DNA of 64,000 nucleotides. Origin: Aphidius gifuensis. Taxonomy: Eukaryota > Arthropoda > Insecta > Hymenoptera > Braconidae. The DNA lies in the NCBI RefSeq assembly GCF_014905175.1, contig NC_057791.1, forward strand, positions 13,396,177 to 13,460,176. The letters run 5' to 3'. Positions 27,616 through 37,557 of this stretch are shown here, piece after piece; position 1 is the first letter of the stretch; each line of letters begins with the position of its first letter. A program made the translations under genes and the position numbers. Under the pieces are notes generated by a model. The model was not told the DNA's origin. It saw only the letters and a list, made by a program, of their open reading frames with translations, and did no database searches.

Positions 27616-28142
27616 CCAAAAGAATATGTTATTGCTGATTTTGGTTGTGGTGATGCTAAGCTTTGTGAACCAGTTGAACAAAAAGTTCACTCACTTGATT
27701 TAGTTGCTGTCAATGATAAAGTCACAGCTTGTGATATGGCACATACATCCCTGCTAACTATCAGTGTTAATGTTGTTGTATTTTGTTTGTCATTCATAGG
27801 AAAAAATTTAGCAGATTATCTTTTAGAAGCGAATCGTGTTTTAAAACAAGAGTAAGTATTTTTTAATTGAAATATTTCGTTAATTAATTAATTTAATTAA
27901 TTTTTGTTTTTGTAGTTATAATTTACAGTGGGATATTAAAAATTGCTGATGTTGTAAGTCGCTTTGAAAATATTAAAGGATTTGTAAAGTCATTAGACAA
28001 ATATGGCTTTCAAAATACATATCAAGATTTGTCAAATAATTTATTTTATTTTATGGACTTTAAAGAAATTGAAGATGTCAATAGAAGAAATAAAAATCTT
28101 CCACAAATTTATTTAAAAACATGCTTATACAAAAGAAGATAA
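27616..28142 (+). pseudogene. Rrp8: Rrp8 methyltransferase, C-terminal fragment
   Basis: Matches the C-terminal Rossmann-type methyltransferase domain of ribosomal RNA-processing protein 8 (nucleomethylin), which in yeast and animals makes a base methylation (m1A) in large-subunit rRNA in the nucleolus. Two exons: 27,616-27,851 and 27,929-28,142, with a 77 bp GTAAGT...CAG intron. The first exon contains the SAM-binding motif ADFGCGD, then DLVAVNDKVTACDMAH and VFCLSFIGKNLADYLLEANR; the second has KIADVVSRFENIKGF and ends at TAA 28,140-28,142. No internal stop is seen. The substrate-binding N-terminal part expected upstream (about 60 or more residues) is absent: sequence before 27,616 is unrelated or decayed. 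I call it a gene fragment; a functional gene with exons beyond recognition cannot be excluded. It converges tail-to-tail on the HELQ remnant 322 bp away. Confidence 0.75.
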
Positions 28143-28463
28143 TTTAATTACTTTGATAAATTAAAATACTGTACCACATTATTGAATTTAATATTTTATG
28201 TGAATTATTAATGTTTGTGACAGCTTAATCAGTATGACAAGATTACAGGCATACTGATCTGATTGACACATTATTTTTTTTCAAATGAAAATAATTATGT
28301 AATTCGTAAATAAATAAATCATCATTGAATATACTTGAATTTTTTTTTATTATTAACATATATATTTGAGCATTATAAACTTGAAAAAATATACTTACAT
28401 GATCAGTACGAAAAAATTAACAACACTATTTTATAATTAATTAATTAATTGAAAAATGAATGA
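28143..28463. other. Spacer between converging Rrp8 and HELQ pieces
   Basis: No gene. Contains a small hairpin, atcagtatg ... catactgat, at about 28,230-28,255. Confidence 0.5.
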
Positions 28464-31230
28464 TTAAAAATCAGGTAAATTTGGATCCAAATCATCCATC
28501 ATTTCTGCATATTCGTCTTTTTAATTTTCAATTTTTCCTTCCAATAGCTAAAATATTAAAAACAATATGTCAGGTAAAATTTTAAGAGTCAATTTTATTT
28601 AATTACTTCCATGAGCTGATGAAATAATACGACTTATTGAACTTTTTGGCATGTAACGAATTTTTTCAGCAATTTCTTTGGCATCTGCTGTTGCAATTGA
28701 TTGTAATATTTTATAGCCAGCATTGTAAAGTTGTCTAGCTCTTCCCTATTTGTCAATAAAAATATATTATTTCAATTTTCTATTACGTAAATTACGTGAA
28801 AAATTAAATAATAAACTTACTGCTTTAACAGTTGGTAATTCCATTAGAATTTCTAGCTCGCCAGAACATTCATAGCTCAAGTTTTTAGTAAATACTTTAA
28901 TTAAATCTGGAAATGCCCAAAATTCTGGTATCTCTTGGCAAAATTTAATAATACAATTTGCAAATGATGCTGCTGAAATCATGATCTTTTGTATTCAGCC
29001 TCTATCATCTTTATATTTTTCAGCAACAATATGAATTGACTGTTGATTATTCAATTCATACAGTATCAATGTCAAATAAAAACGAGAAACGACTTTGACT
29101 GAAGCACTCTAAAACGATTGTATATTATTAAAAAAAAAAATAGATGAAAATTATTTTAGATGATGATAGATGATACTTTTGGTACAACACCTTCACGTAA
29201 TTTTGTAACAGTCATTTCGTTAATAATAAGTAATCTTGATACAACCATCAGGCTTTCTGGTAGACTCATTATCTGTTGATGATTATTTTTAGTTGAAAAA
29301 ACACATCAACAATAATATAGATATATTTTTAAAGTTAATAAACATACCTTATCATAAAGAACCAATCCATCAACTCTAAATTTATCAGAAAAATCATACG
29401 GTGTTATAAAGTAAAGTAAATGCAAATCATTCAACAGTATCAATTGCTTTTGAGGTGTTTTCAAATCTTCAGCAAGAATATAAGCTGTTTTTAAATCAAT
29501 ATTAGCTGTAAAAAAAAAAAAACAACACATAATTAATTTTTTATAATTATTGTTGATAAATTAAAATTACCTTTCATTGCCACTTTTCCTAAATTTGATA
29601 ATTCTAAATAACTCATCATTGTCATATCATTTGATGACGTAAAATCATCATCATGATTATTTGTTAATGATTTTTGTGATAATATTTCAATTTTAAAATT
29701 TGAATTATATATTTTTTTGTCGATCAACAATGCATTTGACTTGACTAAATTTATAATTGATTGATCAACAATTTCTTTAATATTAATATCACGTTTTTTA
29801 GCTTGCAAGCCCGATAATGAAAATGAAACAAGACGATGTATTTCTTCTCGTGTTTTAACGAGTGATAAAAGTATTCCACTGAGAATTAAATAATTTATAC
29901 CACGGTCTGTTTCTTGATGAAGTGTACTCAAACAATCATCCATTTTTGATGTTAACATTTCTTCAACTTTTTTCATATCAACTTTTTGACAAATTAATAT
30001 ACTTTCACCAATCTGTCCCATTCCTGCTCTACCAGCTCTACCAATCATTTGTTCATATCTACTTAAATTTAAAAATTGATTTCCAATATATGGCTTTCTA
30101 AGAATTACCTAAAAAAAATTGATTAATTAATTTTCAACTTTAATAAATATTTATTGTATTATTTTAATCATCCTTCTTGCTGGTAAATTAACACCAGCAG
30201 CAAGTGTTGATGTTGCACATATAACACAAAGTACACCTTCACGAAATCCATCTTCAATTAATTTTCTTTCTCCAGTTGTCAAACCAGAATGATGATAAGC
30301 AACACCATATTTAATTGTTTCAGCCAATATTGGACATAATTTACTCTCTGTTTTTAATGCATCAAGTAGTAGTTGTTTTTCAGCTTCTGTATGTTTTTTT
30401 AAAGGACTGAAATAGTAAATAAAATATATAAATAATAATACAAATTAATAACTGATTAATTAACAAGCAAAAAAAAAAATAAACAAATTTGAATAAAACA
30501 TGTGTTAATAAACCAGCAAGGCTTTTACATTTTTTTTTAGTTGAACAAAATATTAAAGAAGAATCATTTGGCACGACATCCATAACTAATCCTCCAATTT
30601 TATCTGGATCTAGTATTGCATATTTTTTTGAATACTAAAATATAAAAAAGACAATTATTAATTATTAATAATACTCGAGAAATTTAATTAAAATTACTTA
30701 CTGGATAGTTAACAGTTTTACAATCTTGGAATATATTTTCTTCTTTCACATCAACAGAACATATTTTATCTCCTCATTTAACATATTCTTTGAATTCAAC
30801 TGGACGAAAATTTTCAACATACATATCAGCTTTTAAAAATTCAGCATGTTCAGCTAGATTACCAATTGTTGCACTCATTCCAATAATGTGAATATTATCA
30901 TTTGCATATAGTAGCTTTGTTAATAACACCTCCAGACAAGCACCTCTTCCTCCATTTTCACCAAGTAAATGTAACTCATCAACAACATCCATACCAATTT
31001 CATCAAGTCTTTTTGTTTCAATTAAACTATTCATTCAACCAATCGCCTTCTCAATAGTACATATATAAATACTATTTTTTTTTCTTTTTTTAATTGGTGG
31101 ATATTGTCCTTTATTTGCAGCATATTCTTCAAGTAAAAAATCAAAATCAACACCATATGGTGCTATTGATTGTATTTTTTCTTGAACAATTGATATAAAT
31201 GGTAATATAAATATTGAATTTTTTTTATAA
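28464..31230 (-). pseudogene. Helq: HELQ (POLQ-like) helicase pseudogene, main part
   Basis: Remnant of HELQ, a superfamily 2 DNA helicase of replication-coupled repair. Nine or so exons are readable by homology: 30,702-31,230; 30,485-30,634; about 30,172-30,406; 29,571-30,108; 29,348-29,505; 29,177-29,272; 28,821-29,108; 28,607-28,745; 28,464-28,547. Motifs in order: FILPFISIVQEK, VDELHLLGENGG (the DExH box), IIGMSAT, CATSTLAAGVNLPARR, MIGRAGRAGMG, then the C-terminal segments (HLLYFITPYDF; SFANCIIKFCQEIPEFW). Four in-frame stops break it: 31,035-31,037, 30,774-30,776, 28,995-28,997 and 28,521-28,523. The junction after LPARR at 30,171 has no GT donor, and the reading phase from 30,485 into the next exon does not fit. 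The exon at 31,230 is cut by the Helitron; its upstream half is at 47,495-47,581. The first few hundred residues before Walker A are missing. Confidence 0.88.
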
Positions 31231-31241
31231 CGAGACCGATT

Positions 31242-31258
31242 ACGCGCCTTCGGCGCGT
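31242..31258 (-). other. Helitron 3' terminal hairpin
   Basis: acgcgcc-ttc-ggcgcgt: a perfect 7 bp GC stem with a 3 nt loop in otherwise AT-rich DNA, 11 bases before the inferred 3' end. This matches the subterminal palindrome that ends Helitron rolling-circle transfer. Confidence 0.85.
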
Positions 31259-31369
31259 GTTTGCATATATATATTTTTTTTTTCGCATAAATATTATTTT
31301 CACTATGATTAATATGATTGAAAATTATCAAATATTATAAACATTCATTCATAATATATATTTATATGA

Positions 31370-34300
31370 TCACCTTTCAAATAATTCATTATATACATAA
31401 TTTTTTACTACATTATTAACACGTTGTTCTCCCAAAAAAACTATCAATGATTCCCATGATCGTACTCTTGAAAATGCTACGTATAATTGGCCATGATTAA
31501 AAACATTTTTACGAAGATCAACACCAATTCTATTAAATGTTTGACCTTGGCTTTTATTTATTGTCATTGCAAAAGCTATTTTTATCGGAAATTGTCTTCT
31601 TTTGAATGTAAAAGGATAAATATTTTCACAATATAATGTTATACGATGTATAAATACAATATTACCTTCTTGATCACCTGTTAAAATTCGACATTTTAAA
31701 AGATTATTAGATAAATGTAATATTTGTAATCTTGTGCCATTACATAAACCTTCATTTGTACTTAAATTTCGAAGTAACATGACGATACAATTATTTCTTA
31801 ATTTTAATTCATATGGTGGAAAATTTGGAGGATTTAAACTATTTAAATATTCTGGTAATATCACATCATCAATATCACCATTATCGCAATTTTCTGTACT
31901 ATCAACACTGGTGTATATTTTTTCACTTTCTTTATCTAACAATTCAATAACTCTACTATTAATTTGATCTACATCAGCATTTCGTGCTGATAATACAGCT
32001 ACTTTTGATAAATCTGAATATTTTTTTTCGTCAATTAAATCTTTGAATATTGTGTTTACTATATCTTCATCTCTTGATGCGAGGCATTTATCGGGTAGCA
32101 ATAAATTATTGTCATTATCATTTAAAATTCCGTTTCCAATTTGTAGAAGATATTCTGCGAATTCTACTTCATTTGGTAAAGTTCTCATATTTTCTGTCAA
32201 TGAAAACACAGTGAAATATTTCCATAAATTACTATTTTTAATAGATAAATCAACAATTTCACTTCGTGTACCATTAACTTTTACAGGTAGCAGTTGTCTA
32301 AAGTCACCACCTATTAACATTATTTTTCCACCAAATGGAGAATCAATATTAGTTATATCACGTAAAAGTCTATCACCACATTCCAAACAATATCTAGGTG
32401 CCATTGGTCCTTTATCCCAGAGTAACATATCAGCATCTTTCAATTCATTAGCATCTTTTGATCCAATTTTAATACTCGATGTCGAATTAGCGAAAAGTGG
32501 AACTGGCAAACCAAACGTTCTATGTACAGTTTTTCCTTCGGGAAGTAAAATTGCTGCAATACCAGTAAAAGCCATCGTACAGATTTTTTTTCCATTACCT
32601 CGTAATAAATGATATAAGGTGGTATATACAAACGTTTTTCCAGAACCACCTGGCCCATCAATATAAAAACAATTATTTATTTTTTTTTCTTCATTTCCTA
32701 ACAAAATATGAAGAATTTTATCCACAATAATTCTCTGTTTTTCATTTAACTTGTTATATTGAGCTCGACCTATTTGTTCATGATCCTTAGGAAGAAGTTC
32801 ATCGTAAAGTTGATTATCAATTATATCTTCAAATTCATTAAGAAGTGGCATTGTTGGAAAATTATTCAAATCTGATTTTTCACGACATAATAAAATATTA
32901 ATTTCGTTGTATGCTTTGGCAAGAGATTGAGCTAAAGTATTATTTCTTTGAAAATCTTGAGACATAGAATCTTTGAACTTTTCCCATAATTCTCTTGGAT
33001 CATTTGGATGACAATAAATTAATATGCGTACAAATAAATTTCGCAACTGTCTAGGCATCATCCATACCTCTCCTTCTGTCATTGCACGATCCCATTCAGC
33101 ATCATTTTCGATTAAGCCTAGTGCTAAGCATGCTCCATGAAAAGTATCATAAATTATACCATCAACTGTTCTTATACTTTCAAAACTTGTAGCTCCTTTT
33201 ACCGTTATCAGCAATAATCGAAGATGAAAAAGTTCTATTTGACTTGGGCTTATCGAATACATTCGTCCAATCACATTGAATTGTTGTTTACGAATTTCCC
33301 ATGATAACGACGTAGCCCCTGTTCTTTTCTTGAATACATAATGAGAAGGAATTTCTGCATATGTAAAATTTCTAGCTGAAGGATCTCGTGCATTTAAAGA
33401 AAAATAATCCATCAACATCGTTTGTTTATCCATTGAAGCCCGTATCGATTCTTCACTCGCTTCGTCACTTATTGTAACCGACTGTTGATTAGGTAAATGA
33501 ACTGGTAAACGTGTAATTGAATGACTTTTCGTTTGCAGAGGTCTTCCGTAAATTCTATCACATGCTTCCACAGGACTAACGTATCTAGTATCTATATGAT
33601 TCTTTATTTCATCATGATCAATAGGCTTATCAAAATCCTCACAGTTGTTATTTACATTTGTTATTTGCGCTGTTGCAGCATCATGACCCTTATAAATATA
33701 TTTATAAAGATATTTTATAGCCTTAATACTTGACACAACTTCTACATTTATATGACAATTAAATTTTTTCAATAATACGGGATTATAAGGCACAACAAAT
33801 TGATTATCAGTTGTATTCCCATTAGAACATTCATAAACACCCGTGTTCCTTCGAATATACGTTGGATATCCACTTTCATCCATCGTCGTTTCACTCTGAA
33901 AAGATTTTGGGAAATGTTTCGAACATTTACCCTTTTCATTTTTACACCAATCACCGCATGGACCATGAATCATATTTTTCATGACGATATTATAAAGTTT
34001 TTCGTCTATATTTTTATCCGGAATTTCTGCACATATATATTTATTAACAGCTTCTGGAGTCGTGATTTTTGCATTTTGTTTTAACGTTAATAATATATGA
34101 ACATGTGGTAATCCACGTTTTTGGTATTCAACTACATATACATAAGCAAGTACATCACCAAATAATTTTTCTTTCAATATAGTATCTATGAGTATATTTT
34201 TCTTTATATCAAAAACTCTAGAAACAATGTCTGGTCTATCTGATGGGATTTGGAATGGTAATAAATTTTCTATAATTTCTCGCCATTTAGGATTACATGT

Positions 34301-35638
34301 CATTGTTATAAATAAATCTGGTTTACCAAACTTTCTTACAATTGCCATGGCATCTTGATAATGCTGAAGCATATTACGTGGTGAGCCTGTAAAAGTTGAT
34401 GGTAATATAATCATTCTTCCTACACGTTTTTTGGCGTTATCTGCTACTTGTTGTAAATGATCTATTAATCCCTGGTAGCTCTCCGCTCGAATTTTCTTTT
34501 GGTTTATTCTGCAAAAATTCATTCTATCTTTCTCTACTTTTACATAGTTATCGACAATCCATTGTTGAAATAACTTTCCACCATACAAAAATATATTATT
34601 ATCTCTTGTCGCCATTCTATATTTTATATAAGCAGCTCGTGATACTCTTTTATTTTTATTTACACACGATATTTTATCTTGCCATCCTCTTGTACCAAAT
34701 GGGTAGAATAACGGGTAAATCATTGGTTCAACATGAGGATTCATTGAACTAAGGTATTCTAGTTTTTTTGTTTGTTGATTACGTATCGTCACATACGATT
34801 CTGGAATATCACCATCCGCATTTGTTGAAAAGATTGCAGCAACTTCATTTACTCTTTGATAATTATATCGTCTTGGATCCATATTAGGTCTTAGTGAAAA
34901 TAATAAATGCATTTCAGGCTCTGCTTGTTCTTGGTTATTAATCATTGATTGTATTAATTCTTCATGCATCATCGTATAAGACTGAGCAAAAATATCACAC
35001 TCTCTAAGTGTATTCCCTACTTCTGTTACAATTTCTTTATTTAATTCATTACAAACACCAGGTACTCCAGCACACCTAATTGAAACAGCTTCATCTGGAT
35101 CAACAATAAAAAGTTGTCCATAAGAAGGAGTTTCATTTTCAGTTGGATATAAGGATGTGTTGATCTGATAATAAATTTGACCTTGAATTTTAAAGCAATA
35201 TGGACCGGGTCGGTTATTTGATGGGAATTGTATTAAATTGGCATTAAATGAAGCTAAAGCAAATATATTATTATAATGGCGTATTCTTAAACGAAAATCA
35301 TCAGAGTATTGATGAACACCTGTAAATAAATCATTAATTATTTTTGGTGGGTCTGGTAATGGATCAAGAGCACATTCTCCATGACTACAACAATCATTAA
35401 ATGACTTTTTTTTATTTGATGGTTCTTCAGATTTGAAGTGTTTAGCACTACAGTATTGACAAATAACATTCATTTCACCTATATAATGTTCGTCAACATC
35501 ATTTGAATTAAGTATAGGAATACGTCGTTCTAAATTTCGTTGTCGCGAAACTCGTCTTCGCTCAACATTTCTTGACTCCTTGGCACGTTTTAATTCGATA
35601 ATTTCTTCAGCTGTACGTTCAATACGACGTCTACCCAT
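31370..35638 (-). CDS. Helitron Rep-helicase (RepHel)
   Basis: Intact 1422-residue ORF with ATG at 35,636-35,638. Helitron transposase that nicks and joins single strands and unwinds DNA in rolling-circle transposition. Order: basic N-terminus; a Cys-rich segment (CQYCSAKHFKSE); the Helitron-like N-terminal domain; the HUH nuclease motif GLPHVHILL (His512, His514); the tyrosine motif YLYKYIYKGHD (Tyr643 and Tyr647, spacing YxxxY); then a Pif1-type superfamily 1 helicase with Walker A GPGGSGKT (Lys1001), MLIGGDFRQLLPV, MTINKSQGQTF and GQLYVAFSRVR. Oddity: the Walker B segment reads LLWDKGPM with Lys1076, where Helitron helicases usually have an acidic Glu (WDEAPM); one G-to-A change explains it. 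That would be expected to impair ATP hydrolysis. Otherwise full length and without stops, so recently active or constrained. The 3' hairpin lies about 110 bp downstream. Confidence 0.95.
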   Translation of the reverse strand: MGRRRIERTAEEIIELKRAKESRNVERRRVSRQRNLERRIPILNSNDVDEHYIGEMNVICQYCSAKHFKSEEPSNKKKSFNDCCSHGECALDPLPDPPKIINDLFTGVHQYSDDFRLRIRHYNNIFALASFNANLIQFPSNNRPGPYCFKIQGQIYYQINTSLYPTENETPSYGQLFIVDPDEAVSIRCAGVPGVCNELNKEIVTEVGNTLRECDIFAQSYTMMHEELIQSMINNQEQAEPEMHLLFSLRPNMDPRRYNYQRVNEVAAIFSTNADGDIPESYVTIRNQQTKKLEYLSSMNPHVEPMIYPLFYPFGTRGWQDKISCVNKNKRVSRAAYIKYRMATRDNNIFLYGGKLFQQWIVDNYVKVEKDRMNFCRINQKKIRAESYQGLIDHLQQVADNAKKRVGRMIILPSTFTGSPRNMLQHYQDAMAIVRKFGKPDLFITMTCNPKWREIIENLLPFQIPSDRPDIVSRVFDIKKNILIDTILKEKLFGDVLAYVYVVEYQKRGLPHVHILLTLKQNAKITTPEAVNKYICAEIPDKNIDEKLYNIVMKNMIHGPCGDWCKNEKGKCSKHFPKSFQSETTMDESGYPTYIRRNTGVYECSNGNTTDNQFVVPYNPVLLKKFNCHINVEVVSSIKAIKYLYKYIYKGHDAATAQITNVNNNCEDFDKPIDHDEIKNHIDTRYVSPVEACDRIYGRPLQTKSHSITRLPVHLPNQQSVTISDEASEESIRASMDKQTMLMDYFSLNARDPSARNFTYAEIPSHYVFKKRTGATSLSWEIRKQQFNVIGRMYSISPSQIELFHLRLLLITVKGATSFESIRTVDGIIYDTFHGACLALGLIENDAEWDRAMTEGEVWMMPRQLRNLFVRILIYCHPNDPRELWEKFKDSMSQDFQRNNTLAQSLAKAYNEINILLCREKSDLNNFPTMPLLNEFEDIIDNQLYDELLPKDHEQIGRAQYNKLNEKQRIIVDKILHILLGNEEKKINNCFYIDGPGGSGKTFVYTTLYHLLRGNGKKICTMAFTGIAAILLPEGKTVHRTFGLPVPLFANSTSSIKIGSKDANELKDADMLLWDKGPMAPRYCLECGDRLLRDITNIDSPFGGKIMLIGGDFRQLLPVKVNGTRSEIVDLSIKNSNLWKYFTVFSLTENMRTLPNEVEFAEYLLQIGNGILNDNDNNLLLPDKCLASRDEDIVNTIFKDLIDEKKYSDLSKVAVLSARNADVDQINSRVIELLDKESEKIYTSVDSTENCDNGDIDDVILPEYLNSLNPPNFPPYELKLRNNCIVMLLRNLSTNEGLCNGTRLQILHLSNNLLKCRILTGDQEGNIVFIHRITLYCENIYPFTFKRRQFPIKIAFAMTINKSQGQTFNRIGVDLRKNVFNHGQLYVAFSRVRSWESLIVFLGEQRVNNVVKNYVYNELFER

Positions 35639-36190
35639 ATTATTCCAAAAAAAATATGAACATTAATTGAGTAAAACCTTTTTAATTATTACTTATATTT
35701 AATTTTAATTTTATCTGGTTATCTTTTCTTGATTTTATATATTAATATTAAGTAAATAATCTTTAGTAAAGTTATCCTTTTAAAGTTATGAATTTTATCT
35801 GTTATCTGTTATCTGTTATATTTTATCTATTTTTTAATAAATATATGATCTAATTTCAAAATAAATTTTCATAAACACTGACCTATAAAACATACAATAA
35901 TTACTATTAATTCAATAAACAGATACCAATTGAATATAAAAATATTACCTTTATTAGTTGTTAGAATACAATCAAAAATTTATTTTTTTATATTATTGAT
36001 GGCGGATACTTCATTCGATTTCTTACCTGAAAACAAAAATTGAAAAATTGTTAGATTAATTAAATTTAATTATATTATTCATAATCTTTAAAGCTGATTT
36101 TTCGTTGACCAATACAGTTAGTCGAGCATTAAAAAAATTAATTGAGCATTAAGTAAGATTTAACTACTAACCGATTGAAATTTTTAATAC
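35639..36190. other. Helitron internal spacer upstream of RepHel
   Basis: AT-rich, no gene seen. Probably holds the RepHel promoter and leader. Interrupted at 36,190 by the retrotransposon; the four bases atac (36,187-36,190) are repeated at 43,593-43,596 as its target duplication. Confidence 0.6.
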
Positions 36191-37172
36191 TGTTACGTCT
36201 TGGTATATTTTCAATTAATAATTAATAATAAATAATAATTTAATAAATTCAATAGATGCAGAACAAGCAATAAAATTTTTCTTTTTTTATTTTTTTTATT
36301 TTCACACGGAATTAAATTCAAATTTTGCGTTTTTATAAAACAAATTATTTTTTTCTTTTTTTTTATATAAATTTTGGTAAGCAGTTTTCAAAGTCACCTC
36401 TGCAACGTGAGACGCCACATCCGTTGAAGTTGCTAGATTATTATTTATTAAATTGTTTAAACAAATTGAATATGCTGACTACTATGGGAACCATTGAATC
36501 CGATTGGTTCAACTATGGTACCACTTTTCATCCCTACCTAATAATTAAATTTTTATGGGAATAATTTTATTTTTAATATTAAGGAGCGTCACTCTTGCGA
36601 CAACTTTCGTTCTATTCAAATCATTGAAACTAAATTAAAAATTAAAAATTAAAATTAAAATTAAATCAATTACATCTGATAAAAATTAAATGAAATCAAT
36701 TGAACTTTTACGTTTTAAATAAATAACATTTTTCGAGTGAATTTAAACTAATTAATTCTTGTGATAAATTATTATTTCCTGTGTTATTTAACCTTCCCTA
36801 ATCCTATATAAAAATTATTGACTGTGACATTTCTCCGGGGTGTTGTTTTCTGTGCTTCGAGTTTATTTTACCGTTTGGATTATTCGAGACTACAAACATC
36901 AACAGGCGACCATCCAGATTGACACGCTCTCAACAATTGTTTCGGATTATTCATACATCAAGGTACATCTACAATCATACACATTCCCTCCTAACCCGTT
37001 ACCCTGTAGGGAATAACAAAATAAGAGGATTTTTAATTTTAACGTGAAATACCAAGTTGATTTATTTTAATTATTCTATGATTATTTGGTTATTTAATTT
37101 TGATTTTACATATTCTTTCTTTTTCTTGTTATTTCATAGTTAAATTTTAATTTTTCAACTTGGTACGTAACA
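36191..37172 (+). repeat. 5' LTR
   Basis: 982 bp, begins tgttacgt and ends acgtaaca, which are perfect reverse complements. Its 79-codon reading frame at 36,325-36,564 recurs in the 3' LTR and is not a gene. Confidence 0.97.
36805..36813 (+). promoter_or_regulatory. LTR TATA box
   Basis: TATATAAAA within the 5' LTR, with the same sequence at 43,225-43,233 in the 3' LTR. It would place the transcript start, and so the U3/R border, about 30 bp downstream. Confidence 0.6.
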
Positions 37173-37176
37173 AAAT

Positions 37177-37195
37177 TGGTGTCAGAAGTGGGATT
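37177..37195 (+). other. Primer-binding site, tRNA-Leu type
   Basis: tggtgtcagaagtgggatt, four bases after the 5' LTR. It is the complement of a tRNA 3' end of the leucine (CAG) type ending in CCA, with one mismatch (gtcaggagtggg expected). tRNA identity is from my knowledge of eukaryotic tRNA-Leu ends. Confidence 0.7.
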
Positions 37196-37557
37196 TTAGT
37201 AATGTGTAACGTAGATTTTTAAACTCAGTGCGGATTAAATTTTTTTTTAAGGTATTTTGGGGTACACTATACACTTACATAATTTTTTTTTACATAAAGA
37301 AAATAAAAATATTCATATATATGTCTATAAATTTTATTAAATTTTTTTTTACTTCGTCGCAGGAGTCACTATTATTTTTTTTTTATCAATATAAATATGT
37401 CTCTTTTATATTTTTACTTTTTACATGAACAAACAAACTTGAATTTTATATTTAATTGCATTAAATTTTATATGCATTAATTTTTAAAAAAATATTTTAT
37501 CGAATTGAATTTTTTTCTATCATTTCTTTTGTCCGTCGGAAATAATTCTTAGCGAAA
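37196..37557 (+). other. Retrotransposon leader
   Basis: AT-rich untranslated leader between primer-binding site and gag; no gene. Confidence 0.6.

Noticed and set aside
31734..34084. Plus-strand and shifted-frame ORFs of 64-189 codons over the Helitron gene
   Set aside because: Shadows of the RepHel coding sequence on the opposite strand or in other frames.
36325..36564. 79-codon frame in the LTR, repeated at 42,745-42,984
   Set aside because: No ATG at the frame start (it opens at a TTG), no conserved domain, lies in LTR regulatory sequence.
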